From IMG/VR virus record IMGVR_UViG_3300031658_000120, positions 1-24,398 of that record: 24,398 bases of DNA. The stretch is one strand, 5' to 3'. How positions within the stretch are numbered: position 1 is the first letter of the stretch; each line of letters begins with the position of its first letter. The notes beneath the pieces are model-generated. The model was not told where the DNA came from and did no database searches. It saw nothing but the letters and a program-made list of their open reading frames with translations. Positions 6,578 to 12,426 of this stretch are shown one piece after another. This stretch comes from a virus. Made by a program: the position numbers and the translations under genes.

Positions 6578-7287
6578 TCTGTCCTAAGTTTTAATAGTAA
6601 GTAACACTCTGCATATTTTTCTTTAGCCTTACTTTTATATTTGTCTTTAAATAATTTGTATAATTTTCTTCTGTACTGAAATTCTGTAACACAATCTGCG
6701 TAGTACTTTTCTGAAAACTTAATTCCTTTGCCTTTAAAGTAATTGACATTATCTGCCGTGTCCCCTACGATACATTGTGAGTAGAAATTAAATAATGCTT
6801 CCTCTTCTGATATATCGTAAACAGTCCTATGCTTAAAGTGATAATTGTAAATTAATGCTGGAAACTGTTTGTAATCTTTGTCAATAGAAACTATCATTGC
6901 CTCGTCTCGTCCGTGTTCTTGTGTAATTTTATGCCAGTACCTTGCGACCATATCGTCTGTTTCTACTCCATAACCTACTATGCTATTATATTCTTTTTTA
7001 ACATAGTCGTGCATCGCTCCTAAGTGTGGAGGCAGATTACTGTAATCTCTATTTGCCTTGTATTTCTTTGTTATAAGGTTTCTAAAATTACCTCTGCTAC
7101 CACTAAAAGTTATAACCTTGTCAATATTATATTGCTCTTCTAGGTCATTAACTATGCGCATAAACTGCTCGTTAAATTTAACTATGCAATCTTCTAGGTT
7201 GTCAAAGTACATACTATCATCGGGTGTCTGTCGCTTCTTATAATTGCTGGCAAAAATAAGACTATCTGCATCTACTAATAAAATCAT
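6574..7287 (-). CDS. 5'-3' exonuclease, FEN/PIN fold
   Basis: A 237-residue flap-endonuclease-like enzyme that removes 5' flaps or RNA primers. The acidic metal-binding residues fall where expected: LLVDADSL (Asp6, Asp8), YGVETDDMVARY (Glu109, Asp111, Asp112), VSIDKDYKQFP (Asp136, Asp138), and GDTADNVNYFKGKGIK (Asp176, Asp179) with the helix-hairpin-helix-type GKG-I-K. The KYKANRDYSNLP segment matches the helical-arch strand of T5/T7-like 5' exonucleases. Length is close to that of small phage FENs. It is coupled to the 92-aa gene and the DnaA-like gene by ATGA overlaps, consistent with a replication role. Confidence 0.92.
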   Translation of the reverse strand: MILLVDADSLIFASNYKKRQTPDDSMYFDNLEDCIVKFNEQFMRIVNDLEEQYNIDKVITFSGSRGNFRNLITKKYKANRDYSNLPPHLGAMHDYVKKEYNSIVGYGVETDDMVARYWHKITQEHGRDEAMIVSIDKDYKQFPALIYNYHFKHRTVYDISEEEALFNFYSQCIVGDTADNVNYFKGKGIKFSEKYYADCVTEFQYRRKLYKLFKDKYKSKAKEKYAECYLLLKLRTE

Positions 7288-7562
7288 ATCTCTGTGAGTG
7301 TTTCTTTAATTAGTTTAAGATGCATTTTCTGCATTTTCTTTTGCTCCTTACAAACTTGACTAATAATAAATGGCAAATCTTTGTATAGCTGGTTAACCTC
7401 AAAGACTAGAGTGCTATCGTGCCCCCAGTTATTATAACCGATATATAATTCTCCATCGCTACAATGTAGGGTATGGGTTTCTCCTATATAGGTATGCGTT
7501 CTTGCTTCTTTAAGTTGAGCCTCTAAGGTGTCAATCTTTTCTTGTAGTTTCTTTTTAGTCAT
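7284..7562 (-). CDS. Hypothetical protein with N-terminal coiled coil (92 aa)
   Basis: Residues 1-21 (KKKLQEKIDTLEAQLKEAR) have the heptad pattern of a short coiled coil. A compact beta-rich middle (YIGETHTLHCSDGELYIGYNN and WGHDSTLVFEV) and a helix (KDLPFIISQVCKEQKKMQKMHLKLIKETL) follow. No catalytic motif is seen and the family is not recognised. It overlaps the 51-aa gene by 8 bases and the exonuclease gene as ATGA, so it is co-translated with replication proteins. Confidence 0.75.
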   Translation of the reverse strand: MTKKKLQEKIDTLEAQLKEARTHTYIGETHTLHCSDGELYIGYNNWGHDSTLVFEVNQLYKDLPFIISQVCKEQKKMQKMHLKLIKETLTEI

Positions 7563-7710
7563 CTGTTGTTATGTTTAGTCTTAGATAATTTCTGTTCTTT
7601 GCTTTTTTTACTTGGTAATTAATCGATATGTCTGATATAGACGTGTCAGACTTTGTATGGTACTCTATCTGCTCTTTTAATTGCTTCCAAGCTGCCTCGT
7701 TGACTATCAT
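7555..7710 (-). CDS. 51-aa hypothetical protein
   Basis: A short ORF with an ATGA overlap with the 65-aa gene upstream and an 8-base overlap with the 92-aa gene downstream. The N-terminus is helical (NEAAWKQLKEQIEYHT), then the chain runs through an alternating polar segment to an acidic end (NITTDD). No conserved motif is recognised. The overlaps at both ends are the main reason to accept it. Confidence 0.65.
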   Translation of the reverse strand: MIVNEAAWKQLKEQIEYHTKSDTSISDISINYQVKKAKNRNYLRLNITTDD

Positions 7711-7904
7711 ATACCTAAGTGTTTATTCATCTCTGTAAACTTGTCGATGCTCTTCTGTAAGTCTGCTTTAAACTCTGGCGCTAACTCCTTGAGGCAATTA
7801 GTTTCTTTGTCGTAATTTAAGAATGTCCTTGCTCTAAATGCTATCTGTAGCAATAGTTTGTACTCTGTTTTTCTGTCTTCTTCTAATTGTTCTAGTTTGG
7901 TCAT
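7707..7904 (-). CDS. 65-aa helical hypothetical protein
   Basis: A short, charged, probably all-helical protein (EQLEEDRKTEYKLLLQIAFRA and FKADLQKSIDKFTEMNKHLGI). It starts one base after the stop of the 59-aa gene and ends in an ATGA overlap. No domain is recognised. It is the second gene of the operon behind promoter P2. Confidence 0.75.
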   Translation of the reverse strand: MTKLEQLEEDRKTEYKLLLQIAFRARTFLNYDKETNCLKELAPEFKADLQKSIDKFTEMNKHLGI

Positions 7905-7905
7905 C

Positions 7906-8085
7906 TTATCTAGTTTTTATCCATTGAATTAATAAATTTTTTGCGGTCTTTTTGTCTAAGCCGAACTCTTCTTGTATGAAAGAGGTGGCTCCGAACATAT
8001 TTGTAATTCCGCTATCTCTTAATTGTTCTAAGAAAGTAAAAACGTCTTTCTCTAATTGTACGTGAAAATGGTCTGAATCTGTCAT
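7906..8085 (-). CDS. 59-aa small protein, first gene after promoter P2
   Basis: The ORF starts with ATG at 8085, 25 bases after the U-tract of the structured RNA, and ends one base before the 65-aa gene. The second half (TSFIQEEFGLDKKTAKNLLIQW) has the size and hydrophobic pattern of a helix-turn-helix. The first half (HVQLEKDVFTFLEQLRDSGI) is helical. Small proteins with this ending are, from memory, frequent in Bacteroidetes phages, but their role is unknown. A regulatory DNA-binding role is a guess from the pattern and the promoter-proximal position. Confidence 0.75.
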   Translation of the reverse strand: MTDSDHFHVQLEKDVFTFLEQLRDSGITNMFGATSFIQEEFGLDKKTAKNLLIQWIKTR

Positions 8086-8109
8086 TGTTATCTGTTTTAA
8101 ATGATTAAT

Positions 8110-8220
8110 AAAAAAAAAGCGAGCCGTAAAGTTGCTGAATCTTCCGAGGTATCAAACTCGACTCTTCGCTTACGTGGGACTTTTATCTTGAGGACTGCTC
8201 CGATACCCCGACTCGCTGGT
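8110..8220 (-). ncRNA. Structured leader or small RNA ending in a terminator
   Basis: About 110 bases lie between promoter P2 and the first gene of its operon with no ORF. The expected transcript starts near 8220. Its 5' AGCGAGTCG (8217-8209) pairs with CGGCTCGCT (8126-8118) over nine base pairs with one G-U, and eight Us follow at once (8117-8110). Inside this closing stem a second nine-pair helix joins 8207-8199 (GGTATCGGA) to 8156-8148 (TTTGATACC) with two G-U pairs. A further AAGCGA at about 8171-8166 could compete for the terminator arm. It may be a free small RNA or a transcription attenuator for the operon ahead of terS/terL. No known riboswitch, tRNA or ribozyme signature was recognised. 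Confidence 0.7.
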
Positions 8221-8223
8221 CTT

Positions 8224-8268
8224 TAAAGATACGACTTTTTATACTTATAAACAAATATTTAATAACTT
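8224..8268 (-). promoter_or_regulatory. Promoter P2, Bacteroidetes type
   Basis: Minus strand: TTTG (8255-8252), 20-base spacer ending in GTCG, then TATCTTTA (8231-8224). This is a close fit to the Bacteroidetes -33/-7 consensus. The upstream AAGTTATTAAATA flank and TTTATAAGTAT inside the spacer are shared with P1 and P3. The predicted start is at the first bases of the structured RNA. Confidence 0.85.
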
Positions 8269-8272
8269 ATTT

Positions 8273-8686
8273 TTAAAACTTATTCAAATTAATTCTTACT
8301 GCTTGATTTTCCTTAAGCAGATACACGTCTTTTAACATACGTTTCTTTGTGTAAAATGTAGTATCGGGGCAGTATTTCTTTTCTGTCTTTGGCATCTCTA
8401 AGGTGTTAAGCCAGTACATAAAATTACCTTTAGGGTCATTTACAAAATATATCTTTATAACTTCTTTGTCAATAGCCATAAGAGCATCGTACTTGTCCTT
8501 TTCTAGCATCTTGTCTTCGTAGTACTTGGTACGAAATTTCATCTCTATAACGCACTCTATGCCCTTGCTGGTTTTACCTTTTGCATCATAAATAGTATTG
8601 CCAGACCCAGTCCATTCTAAGTCCCAGCCGTCTACATTTAAAAGCATAACTACTGCTCTTTCCCATTCGTTTGCTTTATTGCCCAT
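8273..8686 (-). CDS. PD-(D/E)XK-type phage nuclease
   Basis: A 137-residue protein with the restriction-endonuclease-like core. A first helix carries GNKANEWERAVVMLLN (Glu7 and Glu9 as possible helix residues), GWDLEWTGSGNTIYDAKG gives the conserved Asp, and CVIEMKFRTKYYEDKMLE gives the E-x-K strand. The YYEDKMLEKDKYDALM helix follows. This matches small phage nucleases that process branched or mismatched DNA. The order of the motifs is clear, but the substrate cannot be told from sequence. Its ATG overlaps the end of the 69-aa gene, and it ends just before promoter P2, closing the P3 operon. Confidence 0.8.
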   Translation of the reverse strand: MGNKANEWERAVVMLLNVDGWDLEWTGSGNTIYDAKGKTSKGIECVIEMKFRTKYYEDKMLEKDKYDALMAIDKEVIKIYFVNDPKGNFMYWLNTLEMPKTEKKYCPDTTFYTKKRMLKDVYLLKENQAVRINLNKF

Positions 8687-8885
8687 TGTCCCATATAGTG
8701 TTAAGTTCTTTTATCCAGCTTTTTATTTTTCTTGGGTTGCAAGTACAAGGCTTGTGAAATTTATGATTGTAGTACTTTGCGTGGTGCTGACAAATAAGGG
8801 TATACTCTGTATCTGACAATGTATCTTTTTTACTGTCTCTAAATAATGACCAATCTTCATAATCTATTTTTTCAAACTTTACCAT
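8676..8885 (-). CDS. Small conserved protein with HH and CxC motifs (69 aa)
   Basis: The protein has a helix with CQHHAKYYNH, then FHKPCTCNPRKIKSWIKELN. Together these give His34/His35, His41 and Cys-x-Cys residues that could hold a metal ion. The pattern L..QHH..YYNHKF..PCTCN...I..WI..LN recurs from memory in Bacteroidetes phages without an assigned function. It overlaps the 52-aa CxC gene upstream and the nuclease gene downstream, and may work with them. Confidence 0.75.
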   Translation of the reverse strand: MVKFEKIDYEDWSLFRDSKKDTLSDTEYTLICQHHAKYYNHKFHKPCTCNPRKIKSWIKELNTIWDNGQ

Positions 8886-9037
8886 CTCTTAATTTTTATT
8901 TCATTTAACTTTTTTCTTCTGTCATCACAACCGCAGTCTGTACCCCAATGTTTATGATAGCTTTTTACTAGATACTTAATGCCAGTATATTTAGTGACAA
9001 AATGTATTGCATCTCCTATTAGTATTCTTGTTCCCAT
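8879..9037 (-). CDS. 52-aa small protein with CGC-DDRR motif
   Basis: The ORF begins with ATG at 9037 inside the end of the 138-aa nuclease gene (19-base overlap) and stops 7 bases into the 69-aa gene. The protein carries GTDCGCDDRRKKLNEIK, a motif seen from memory in many small Bacteroidetes-phage proteins, preceded by an ITKYTGIKYLVKSY-like helix. Cys-x-Cys followed by DDRR suggests a small metal- or nucleic-acid-binding tail. It is the partner of the 69-aa CxC protein by position. The role is unknown. Confidence 0.72.
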   Translation of the reverse strand: MGTRILIGDAIHFVTKYTGIKYLVKSYHKHWGTDCGCDDRRKKLNEIKIKRW

Positions 9038-9435
9038 ATCTTTGCTAGTCTTTGTGGTAGATTTCTGTGTAGCTTCTTAATTGGTTTTCTACTTGCGTAA
9101 TGCGTGTACTCCATTATCTTATTATACTCTGGTAGCTTTATAATGTCATCTATTGTTTCTGTAATGTTGAAGACAGATATGCCATTCTTGTCGCAAACGA
9201 TATATATAAATGTTTTACCTTTTACTTGTGAGCAGTGGTAATTTGTACTAAGTTTTAATGTTTCTATTAGTTTAGTGTCATATGCTGAAAACCTATGTTT
9301 TACTTCTACTATAACATTATCGCCCTCTAAATCGTATGAACTTAATGGATCTGTTACTCTCTTGATTTGAGACTTTCCTTTTTTATTCCACCAGTTTACT
9401 ACTGACATTTCTTGAGCCTCTAGTTCTGCATTCAT
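9019..9435 (-). CDS. PD-(D/E)XK resolvase-like endonuclease
   Basis: A 138-residue protein in which SSYDLEGDNVIVEVKHRFS holds the catalytic Asp and the E-x-K of the PD-(D/E)XK fold. An N-terminal helix (MNAELEAQEMSVVNWWNKKG) includes Glu residues. After a FIYIVCDKNG strand comes a basic C-terminus (RKPIKKLHRNLPQRL). This is the arrangement of small Holliday-junction resolvase-like nucleases. A second nuclease of the same superfamily lies three genes on, so the two may act on different structures. It overlaps the sigma-like gene as ATGA. Confidence 0.78.
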   Translation of the reverse strand: MNAELEAQEMSVVNWWNKKGKSQIKRVTDPLSSYDLEGDNVIVEVKHRFSAYDTKLIETLKLSTNYHCSQVKGKTFIYIVCDKNGISVFNITETIDDIIKLPEYNKIMEYTHYASRKPIKKLHRNLPQRLAKIWEQEY

Positions 9436-9938
9436 ATAGTTTTTTTAAGTTCTTTTTTTACTCTGTTGTATGTCCTAACTAGCGAAGCATAAGCTATGTT
9501 CGACTCCCTACTTAATTGAGCAATCTTAATGCCTTGATTTATTATATCAAAAACCTTTCTGTCGTACCAATACATTCTGTCTAGTTTGTTTAAGATTTTA
9601 TTGTAAGACTCATCATATTTAATAGGTTGGTCCGCAGTAAACAATTCTTTAAACTTGTACTTTACGTTTTGTAAATCTTCATCTATTGACACCATAGGCA
9701 TTTTAATATTTTTTTTTCTAAAATCATAGGCTATACTTTTTAATGTTTTATAGATGTAATAATAATTTATTTCATCTCCATACATTATGCTAGTGCCATC
9801 TTCTAATTTTGCTTTAATCTTAATGTACATATCTTGTACCGCATCCTCTGAGTTTTCTTTGCTAAGACCAAACGTCTGAACAATCTCAATCCAGACGTTG
9901 TTTTTTTTTGCAATTAAAATTAAAGTTTTGTTAATCAT
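9432..9938 (-). CDS. Sigma-70-like transcription factor
   Basis: The 168-residue protein has the two-domain plan of extracytoplasmic-type sigma factors. Residues 29-45 (NSEDAVQDMYIKIKAKLED) resemble the region 2 helix that binds the polymerase clamp. A basic helical segment (IYKTLKSIAYDFRKKN) matches the -10 recognition area, and residues about 118-163 (KLDRMYWYDRKVFDIINQG and the following helix pair ending in RTYNRVKKEL) match the region 4 helix-turn-helix. The middle linker is variable. It could redirect host RNA polymerase to phage late promoters; the shared late-gene element seen in this window is the obvious target. It overlaps the ATPase gene as TAATG. Confidence 0.72.
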   Translation of the reverse strand: MINKTLILIAKKNNVWIEIVQTFGLSKENSEDAVQDMYIKIKAKLEDGTSIMYGDEINYYYIYKTLKSIAYDFRKKNIKMPMVSIDEDLQNVKYKFKELFTADQPIKYDESYNKILNKLDRMYWYDRKVFDIINQGIKIAQLSRESNIAYASLVRTYNRVKKELKKTI

Positions 9939-10777
9939 TACCTTAGTGGGTCATATAAATCTGTTACTATTGTGGGCAATCCCTTTGCGTTAACCTCGAA
10001 ACTAAATGTATCAAATGAATATCCTCTGCTCCTACCACATTTTACGGTGGTCCAATCTCTATTTACTGTATTGGCTTCTAAGGCTATAATTGTTTCTGCC
10101 TTTTTTTCTAGTGCAGAGCCTAAGTGACCCGTACCTAGTTTTGTGCTTCCGAAATTTTGATGTATAATATTTATAATGTGGCAATTAAATTTTGTAGACC
10201 ATTTCATTAATTTTTGTGTTATTAGCGAGCATTCGTCTAAGTCGTTGACGTTTGATACTAAGTCTGCAATACCGTCTATTATAATTAATGACGGCTCTTT
10301 AATGTTTTCTGTTAGGTAATAATCTATAAAATCAATTCTCTCTTTATGCCCTATTGTTCTAAGTGCAAAAGTGTGATATTTGTCTGCTGGAATTTTACTA
10401 TCCATATCTAGCGGTCTGCGAAAAACCTTAGACGCGTGCCATAAACCTTGCTCGGTGTCGAAATGTACTAGGTCTCCGTTTTGTCTGTGACCTTTAATGT
10501 CTCCACCATAAATATTTGTACCGCTAAGATATGCGCTGGCTAATAATGAAACGAAAAATGTTTTCTTGGTTTTAGGGGGTGCCGTTATAACCGACAAGTT
10601 TCCGTATGTACCTAGTGCTACTGGTATTATTGTATCTCCGTTATCTGATTGTATCACTTTTTCTCCGTAGCTTAAACATACTGGTGGATATTCTTGTTTT
10701 TCTTTTATGTCTACTTTGCAATCGTACTCGATATACTGCATTAACATATTGTGTTCTGTGTCTGTTTTTTTAGTCAT
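9938..10777 (-). CDS. RecA-fold ATPase, RepA/AAA_25-like
   Basis: A 279-residue RecA/DnaB-type ATPase. The P-loop reads APPKTKKT (66-73), an atypical Walker A that keeps the Lys-Thr but replaces the glycines. The FDTEQG segment (106-111) supplies a catalytic acidic residue. Walker B is LIIIDGIADL (164-173), and HQN followed by GHLGSALEKKAET (206-229) fits the sensor/hinge region of RepA-like helicases and phage Sak4-like recombinases. It probably acts as replicative helicase or strand-annealing ATPase. It sits between the SSB-like gene and the sigma-like gene, with an internal hairpin just upstream. Which of the two roles applies is not resolvable here. Confidence 0.85.
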   Translation of the reverse strand: MTKKTDTEHNMLMQYIEYDCKVDIKEKQEYPPVCLSYGEKVIQSDNGDTIIPVALGTYGNLSVITAPPKTKKTFFVSLLASAYLSGTNIYGGDIKGHRQNGDLVHFDTEQGLWHASKVFRRPLDMDSKIPADKYHTFALRTIGHKERIDFIDYYLTENIKEPSLIIIDGIADLVSNVNDLDECSLITQKLMKWSTKFNCHIINIIHQNFGSTKLGTGHLGSALEKKAETIIALEANTVNRDWTTVKCGRSRGYSFDTFSFEVNAKGLPTIVTDLYDPLR

Positions 10778-10788
10778 TAAGTATATGT

Positions 10789-10815
10789 AAAAAGGTGCTA
10801 GTTTTATCTAGCACC
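10789..10815 (-). terminator. Hairpin with U-tract between SSB-like and ATPase genes
   Basis: GGTGCTAG (10815-10808) pairs perfectly with CTAGCACC (10801-10794) across a six-base loop, and five Us follow (10793-10789). It sits in the only sizeable gap inside the P3 operon and would reduce read-through into the ATPase and sigma genes. The U-tract is short, so partial termination or RNA processing is as likely as full termination. Confidence 0.65.
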
Positions 10816-10832
10816 CTTGATTAATATTTCTG

Positions 10833-11165
10833 TTAAAATGGTAAGTCATCTTCTATATGCTGGGTTTTAGTAACCGACTCAAACTTTGCCTCTTTTTCTT
10901 GTTTCCTTTCTTCGTCCTCTCTTTCTGCTAGTGTGACCTTGCCGTCTGTCCAAATAACTTGTCCGTTGCCTAGATAGTTTCGTGGAGCTTTGGCATCTCG
11001 CTCCTCTAATGTTTGACTATCCATAAATGCTACGTTATTACCAAACCTTGTTTCGTCTCCTACTGAGATTGTGAGGTTGTAATATACCGCGCCATCTTTG
11101 CCTTTGATAAATTTCTCTTTTGGCAATTTGTCTACTCTGATACTTCCTTTAATTAGTGTACTCAT
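10833..11165 (-). CDS. Single-stranded DNA-binding protein-like
   Basis: The 110-residue protein has the plan of a small SSB: a beta-rich OB-like core (KGSIRVDKLPKEKF, DGAVYYNLTISVGD and KVTLAE), a charged linker, and an acidic C-terminal tip ending DDLPF. Such a tip is the usual protein-interaction peptide of SSB. It would coat ssDNA for the annealing protein and the ATPase encoded on either side. It lacks clear sequence similarity to bacterial SSB beyond these features, so the family is inferred from length, tail and operon position. Start context: ATG at 11165, 15 bases after the 42-aa gene. Confidence 0.7.
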   Translation of the reverse strand: MSTLIKGSIRVDKLPKEKFIKGKDGAVYYNLTISVGDETRFGNNVAFMDSQTLEERDAKAPRNYLGNGQVIWTDGKVTLAEREDEERKQEKEAKFESVTKTQHIEDDLPF

Positions 11166-11179
11166 AATTTAAAATTTAG

Positions 11180-11308
11180 TTATTGTTTAGCGTTAATTTC
11201 TGTTATTTTTTTTACTGAATACCCATTGAGTAATAAAAGATTTTTAGCCTTTTTAACCTCTCTTTGTTTTATTCGGTAGTGCTCGAAAATTTCATTGCTT
11301 ATTTCCAT
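11180..11308 (-). CDS. 42-aa small protein between recombination genes
   Basis: The preferred start is the ATG at 11308, one base after the stop of the annealing-like gene. A longer frame reaches 11365 but would overlap that gene by 56 bases, so it is less likely. The protein is helical and basic (EHYRIKQREVKKAKNLLLL and SVKKITEINAKQ). No family is recognised. Position suggests it helps recombination or SSB, but that is inference. Confidence 0.6.
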   Translation of the reverse strand: MEISNEIFEHYRIKQREVKKAKNLLLLNGYSVKKITEINAKQ

Positions 11309-11309
11309 A

Positions 11310-11699
11310 TTATTTGCTCTTTTTAAAATCTTCTGACTCATCTTCGCCAAATACTCCGAGTTCATAGAAACCAGTTATTTTAAGTATCGCTCTTGATAGT
11401 GCCCTCTTTTCTGCCATTTCTGCTACGTACCAAGAGTTACAATTTCCGTCTGAGAAACCTTTGCCCTTAAGTGCCGACCCGAATGTTTCTATATTGGTTT
11501 TGTCTTTAGTTGCGTATGCCTTTATTACTGAAAAATCTTTCTCTGCTTTTAAAACTTCAAAAGTGATTTTAATGTTTTCTTTAGCTTGTATCTTTTCAAT
11601 ACCTTGCCTTGTAATAATAATATAGTGCTTGTGCTTATAAACATCTGTTTCTGTAAGTTCGTATTTTTTGTAAAGTTGTACTAATTTTTCTCTGTCCAT
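11310..11699 (-). CDS. Putative ssDNA-annealing or recombination protein
   Basis: The 129-residue protein has DVYKHKHYIIITRQGIEKIQ at the front and a conserved MAEKRALSRAILKITGFYELGVFGEDE block (95-121). The A-E-K-R-A-x-x-R-A-x-L segment is reminiscent of the Rad52/Erf/Sak group of phage annealing proteins, in which an Ala-rich helix precedes the closing strand. It lies directly upstream of the SSB-like gene, the usual partner. It is shorter than most Erf proteins, and the fold is inferred rather than seen. An alternative is a phage protein of unknown function that only shares that block. Confidence 0.55.
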   Translation of the reverse strand: MDREKLVQLYKKYELTETDVYKHKHYIIITRQGIEKIQAKENIKITFEVLKAEKDFSVIKAYATKDKTNIETFGSALKGKGFSDGNCNSWYVAEMAEKRALSRAILKITGFYELGVFGEDESEDFKKSK

Positions 11700-11845
11700 T
11701 TTAGTTGATTTTGTGCAATTTCTAAATTTGCCTCGATTAATTCTGTTTTATATCTGTATTCATCTATCTGTATCTCTAATGCTAATACCCTACTATGGTA
11801 ATATGCAATAAGACTTTGTGCGGTTTCTTGTGAGTAGCTAGTCAT
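11681..11845 (-). CDS. 54-aa coiled-coil small protein
   Basis: The ORF starts at ATG 11845, two bases after the previous stop, and its TAG lies 19 bases inside the annealing-like gene. It is almost entirely helical with a heptad-like run (LALEIQIDEYRYKTELIEA and NLEIAQNQL). No family is recognised. Clean spacing to both neighbours supports it. Confidence 0.65.
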   Translation of the reverse strand: MTSYSQETAQSLIAYYHSRVLALEIQIDEYRYKTELIEANLEIAQNQLKWTEKN

Positions 11846-12002
11846 TTGATATATTTAATAACGTAGACTTTGCGTTGTCTAGTTGTTTATAAAGAAAAAC
11901 TTGCTCGTATGCGTCTGAATATACTTCTGCTATTGCAATCTTTGCTTCTAGCTTTTTTATTAAATCGATTAAATCGTGTGTTTGGTTGTTAAAGGTTCTC
12001 AT
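11838..12002 (-). CDS. 54-aa helical small protein
   Basis: The ORF starts with ATG at 12002, five bases after the 89-aa gene, and overlaps the next ORF by 8 bases. It is predominantly helical (DLIDLIKKLEAKIAIAEVY and QVFLYKQLDNAKSTLL). It is the same length as the ORF that follows, but the two are not clearly alike. Function is unknown; overlap and spacing support it. Confidence 0.68.
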   Translation of the reverse strand: MRTFNNQTHDLIDLIKKLEAKIAIAEVYSDAYEQVFLYKQLDNAKSTLLNISND

Positions 12003-12007
12003 CTGTT

Positions 12008-12277
12008 TTATGATTTATTAGTTAAACATTGACATCTTAGTCCTTGTAGATATTTCATTCTAGTAGTAATTTGACCTACTGATAGCCAACCGATTACTTC
12101 ATTTTTCCTATCTGTTATTGTGCTTTTAATCTCAAAGCTTGTTTTTCCGTTTCCGTATTGTGTGGGATGACCGCCTACTACTGAGATGTATGTGCCGTTG
12201 TCGAATTTTAATCTCGCGTGTACTGCCTCTTTAAATACCGCGTGAGGTCTAAATATTAAATCTTTAAATGTTTTCAT
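12008..12277 (-). CDS. Conserved small phage protein, first gene of the P3 operon (89 aa)
   Basis: The ATG at 12277 is preferred over the longer frame reaching 12346, because the latter would start inside promoter P3 upstream of its transcription start. The protein has ARLKFDNGTYISVVGG, HPTQYGNGKTSFEI, and VIGWLSVGQITTRMKYLQGL. The beta-rich N.G-x-x-ISV then Y-G pattern is typical of a small Bacteroidetes-phage family without known role. It is the promoter-proximal early gene. Confidence 0.75.
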   Translation of the reverse strand: MKTFKDLIFRPHAVFKEAVHARLKFDNGTYISVVGGHPTQYGNGKTSFEIKSTITDRKNEVIGWLSVGQITTRMKYLQGLRCQCLTNKS

Positions 12278-12306
12278 TGTTCTGTGTTTTAAGTTATTAA
12301 TTTTCT

Positions 12307-12342
12307 TAAAGATACGAAAAATAATACTTATAAACAAATATT
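12307..12342 (-). promoter_or_regulatory. Promoter P3, Bacteroidetes type
   Basis: Minus strand: TTTG (12338-12335), 20-base spacer, TATCTTTA (12314-12307). The spacer begins TTTATAAGTAT and ends TCG as in promoter P2. It starts five bases after the terminator of the NinG gene, so the recombination/replication operon is newly initiated here. Confidence 0.85.
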
Positions 12343-12346
12343 GCAT

Positions 12347-12386
12347 AAAAAAAGAGCCAAAGTGCTTGGTACACCACTTGACTCTT
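12347..12386 (-). terminator. Rho-independent terminator after the NinG gene
   Basis: AGAGTCAAGTG (12385-12375) pairs with CACTTTGGCTCT (12364-12353) through 11 pairs with one G-U and one single-base bulge. A ten-base loop separates the arms, and a run of Us follows (12352-12347). It separates the late/NinG transcript from promoter P3. Confidence 0.82.
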
Positions 12387-12426
12387 TAATCATCTAATAA
12401 CTAAAACAGAATGCTAATGTACAAAA

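Noticed and set aside
8118-8217. tRNA or tRNA-like gene in the gap after promoter P2
   Set aside because: The closing stem suggested an acceptor arm, but no proper T-arm, anticodon arm or 3' CCA could be placed on either strand.
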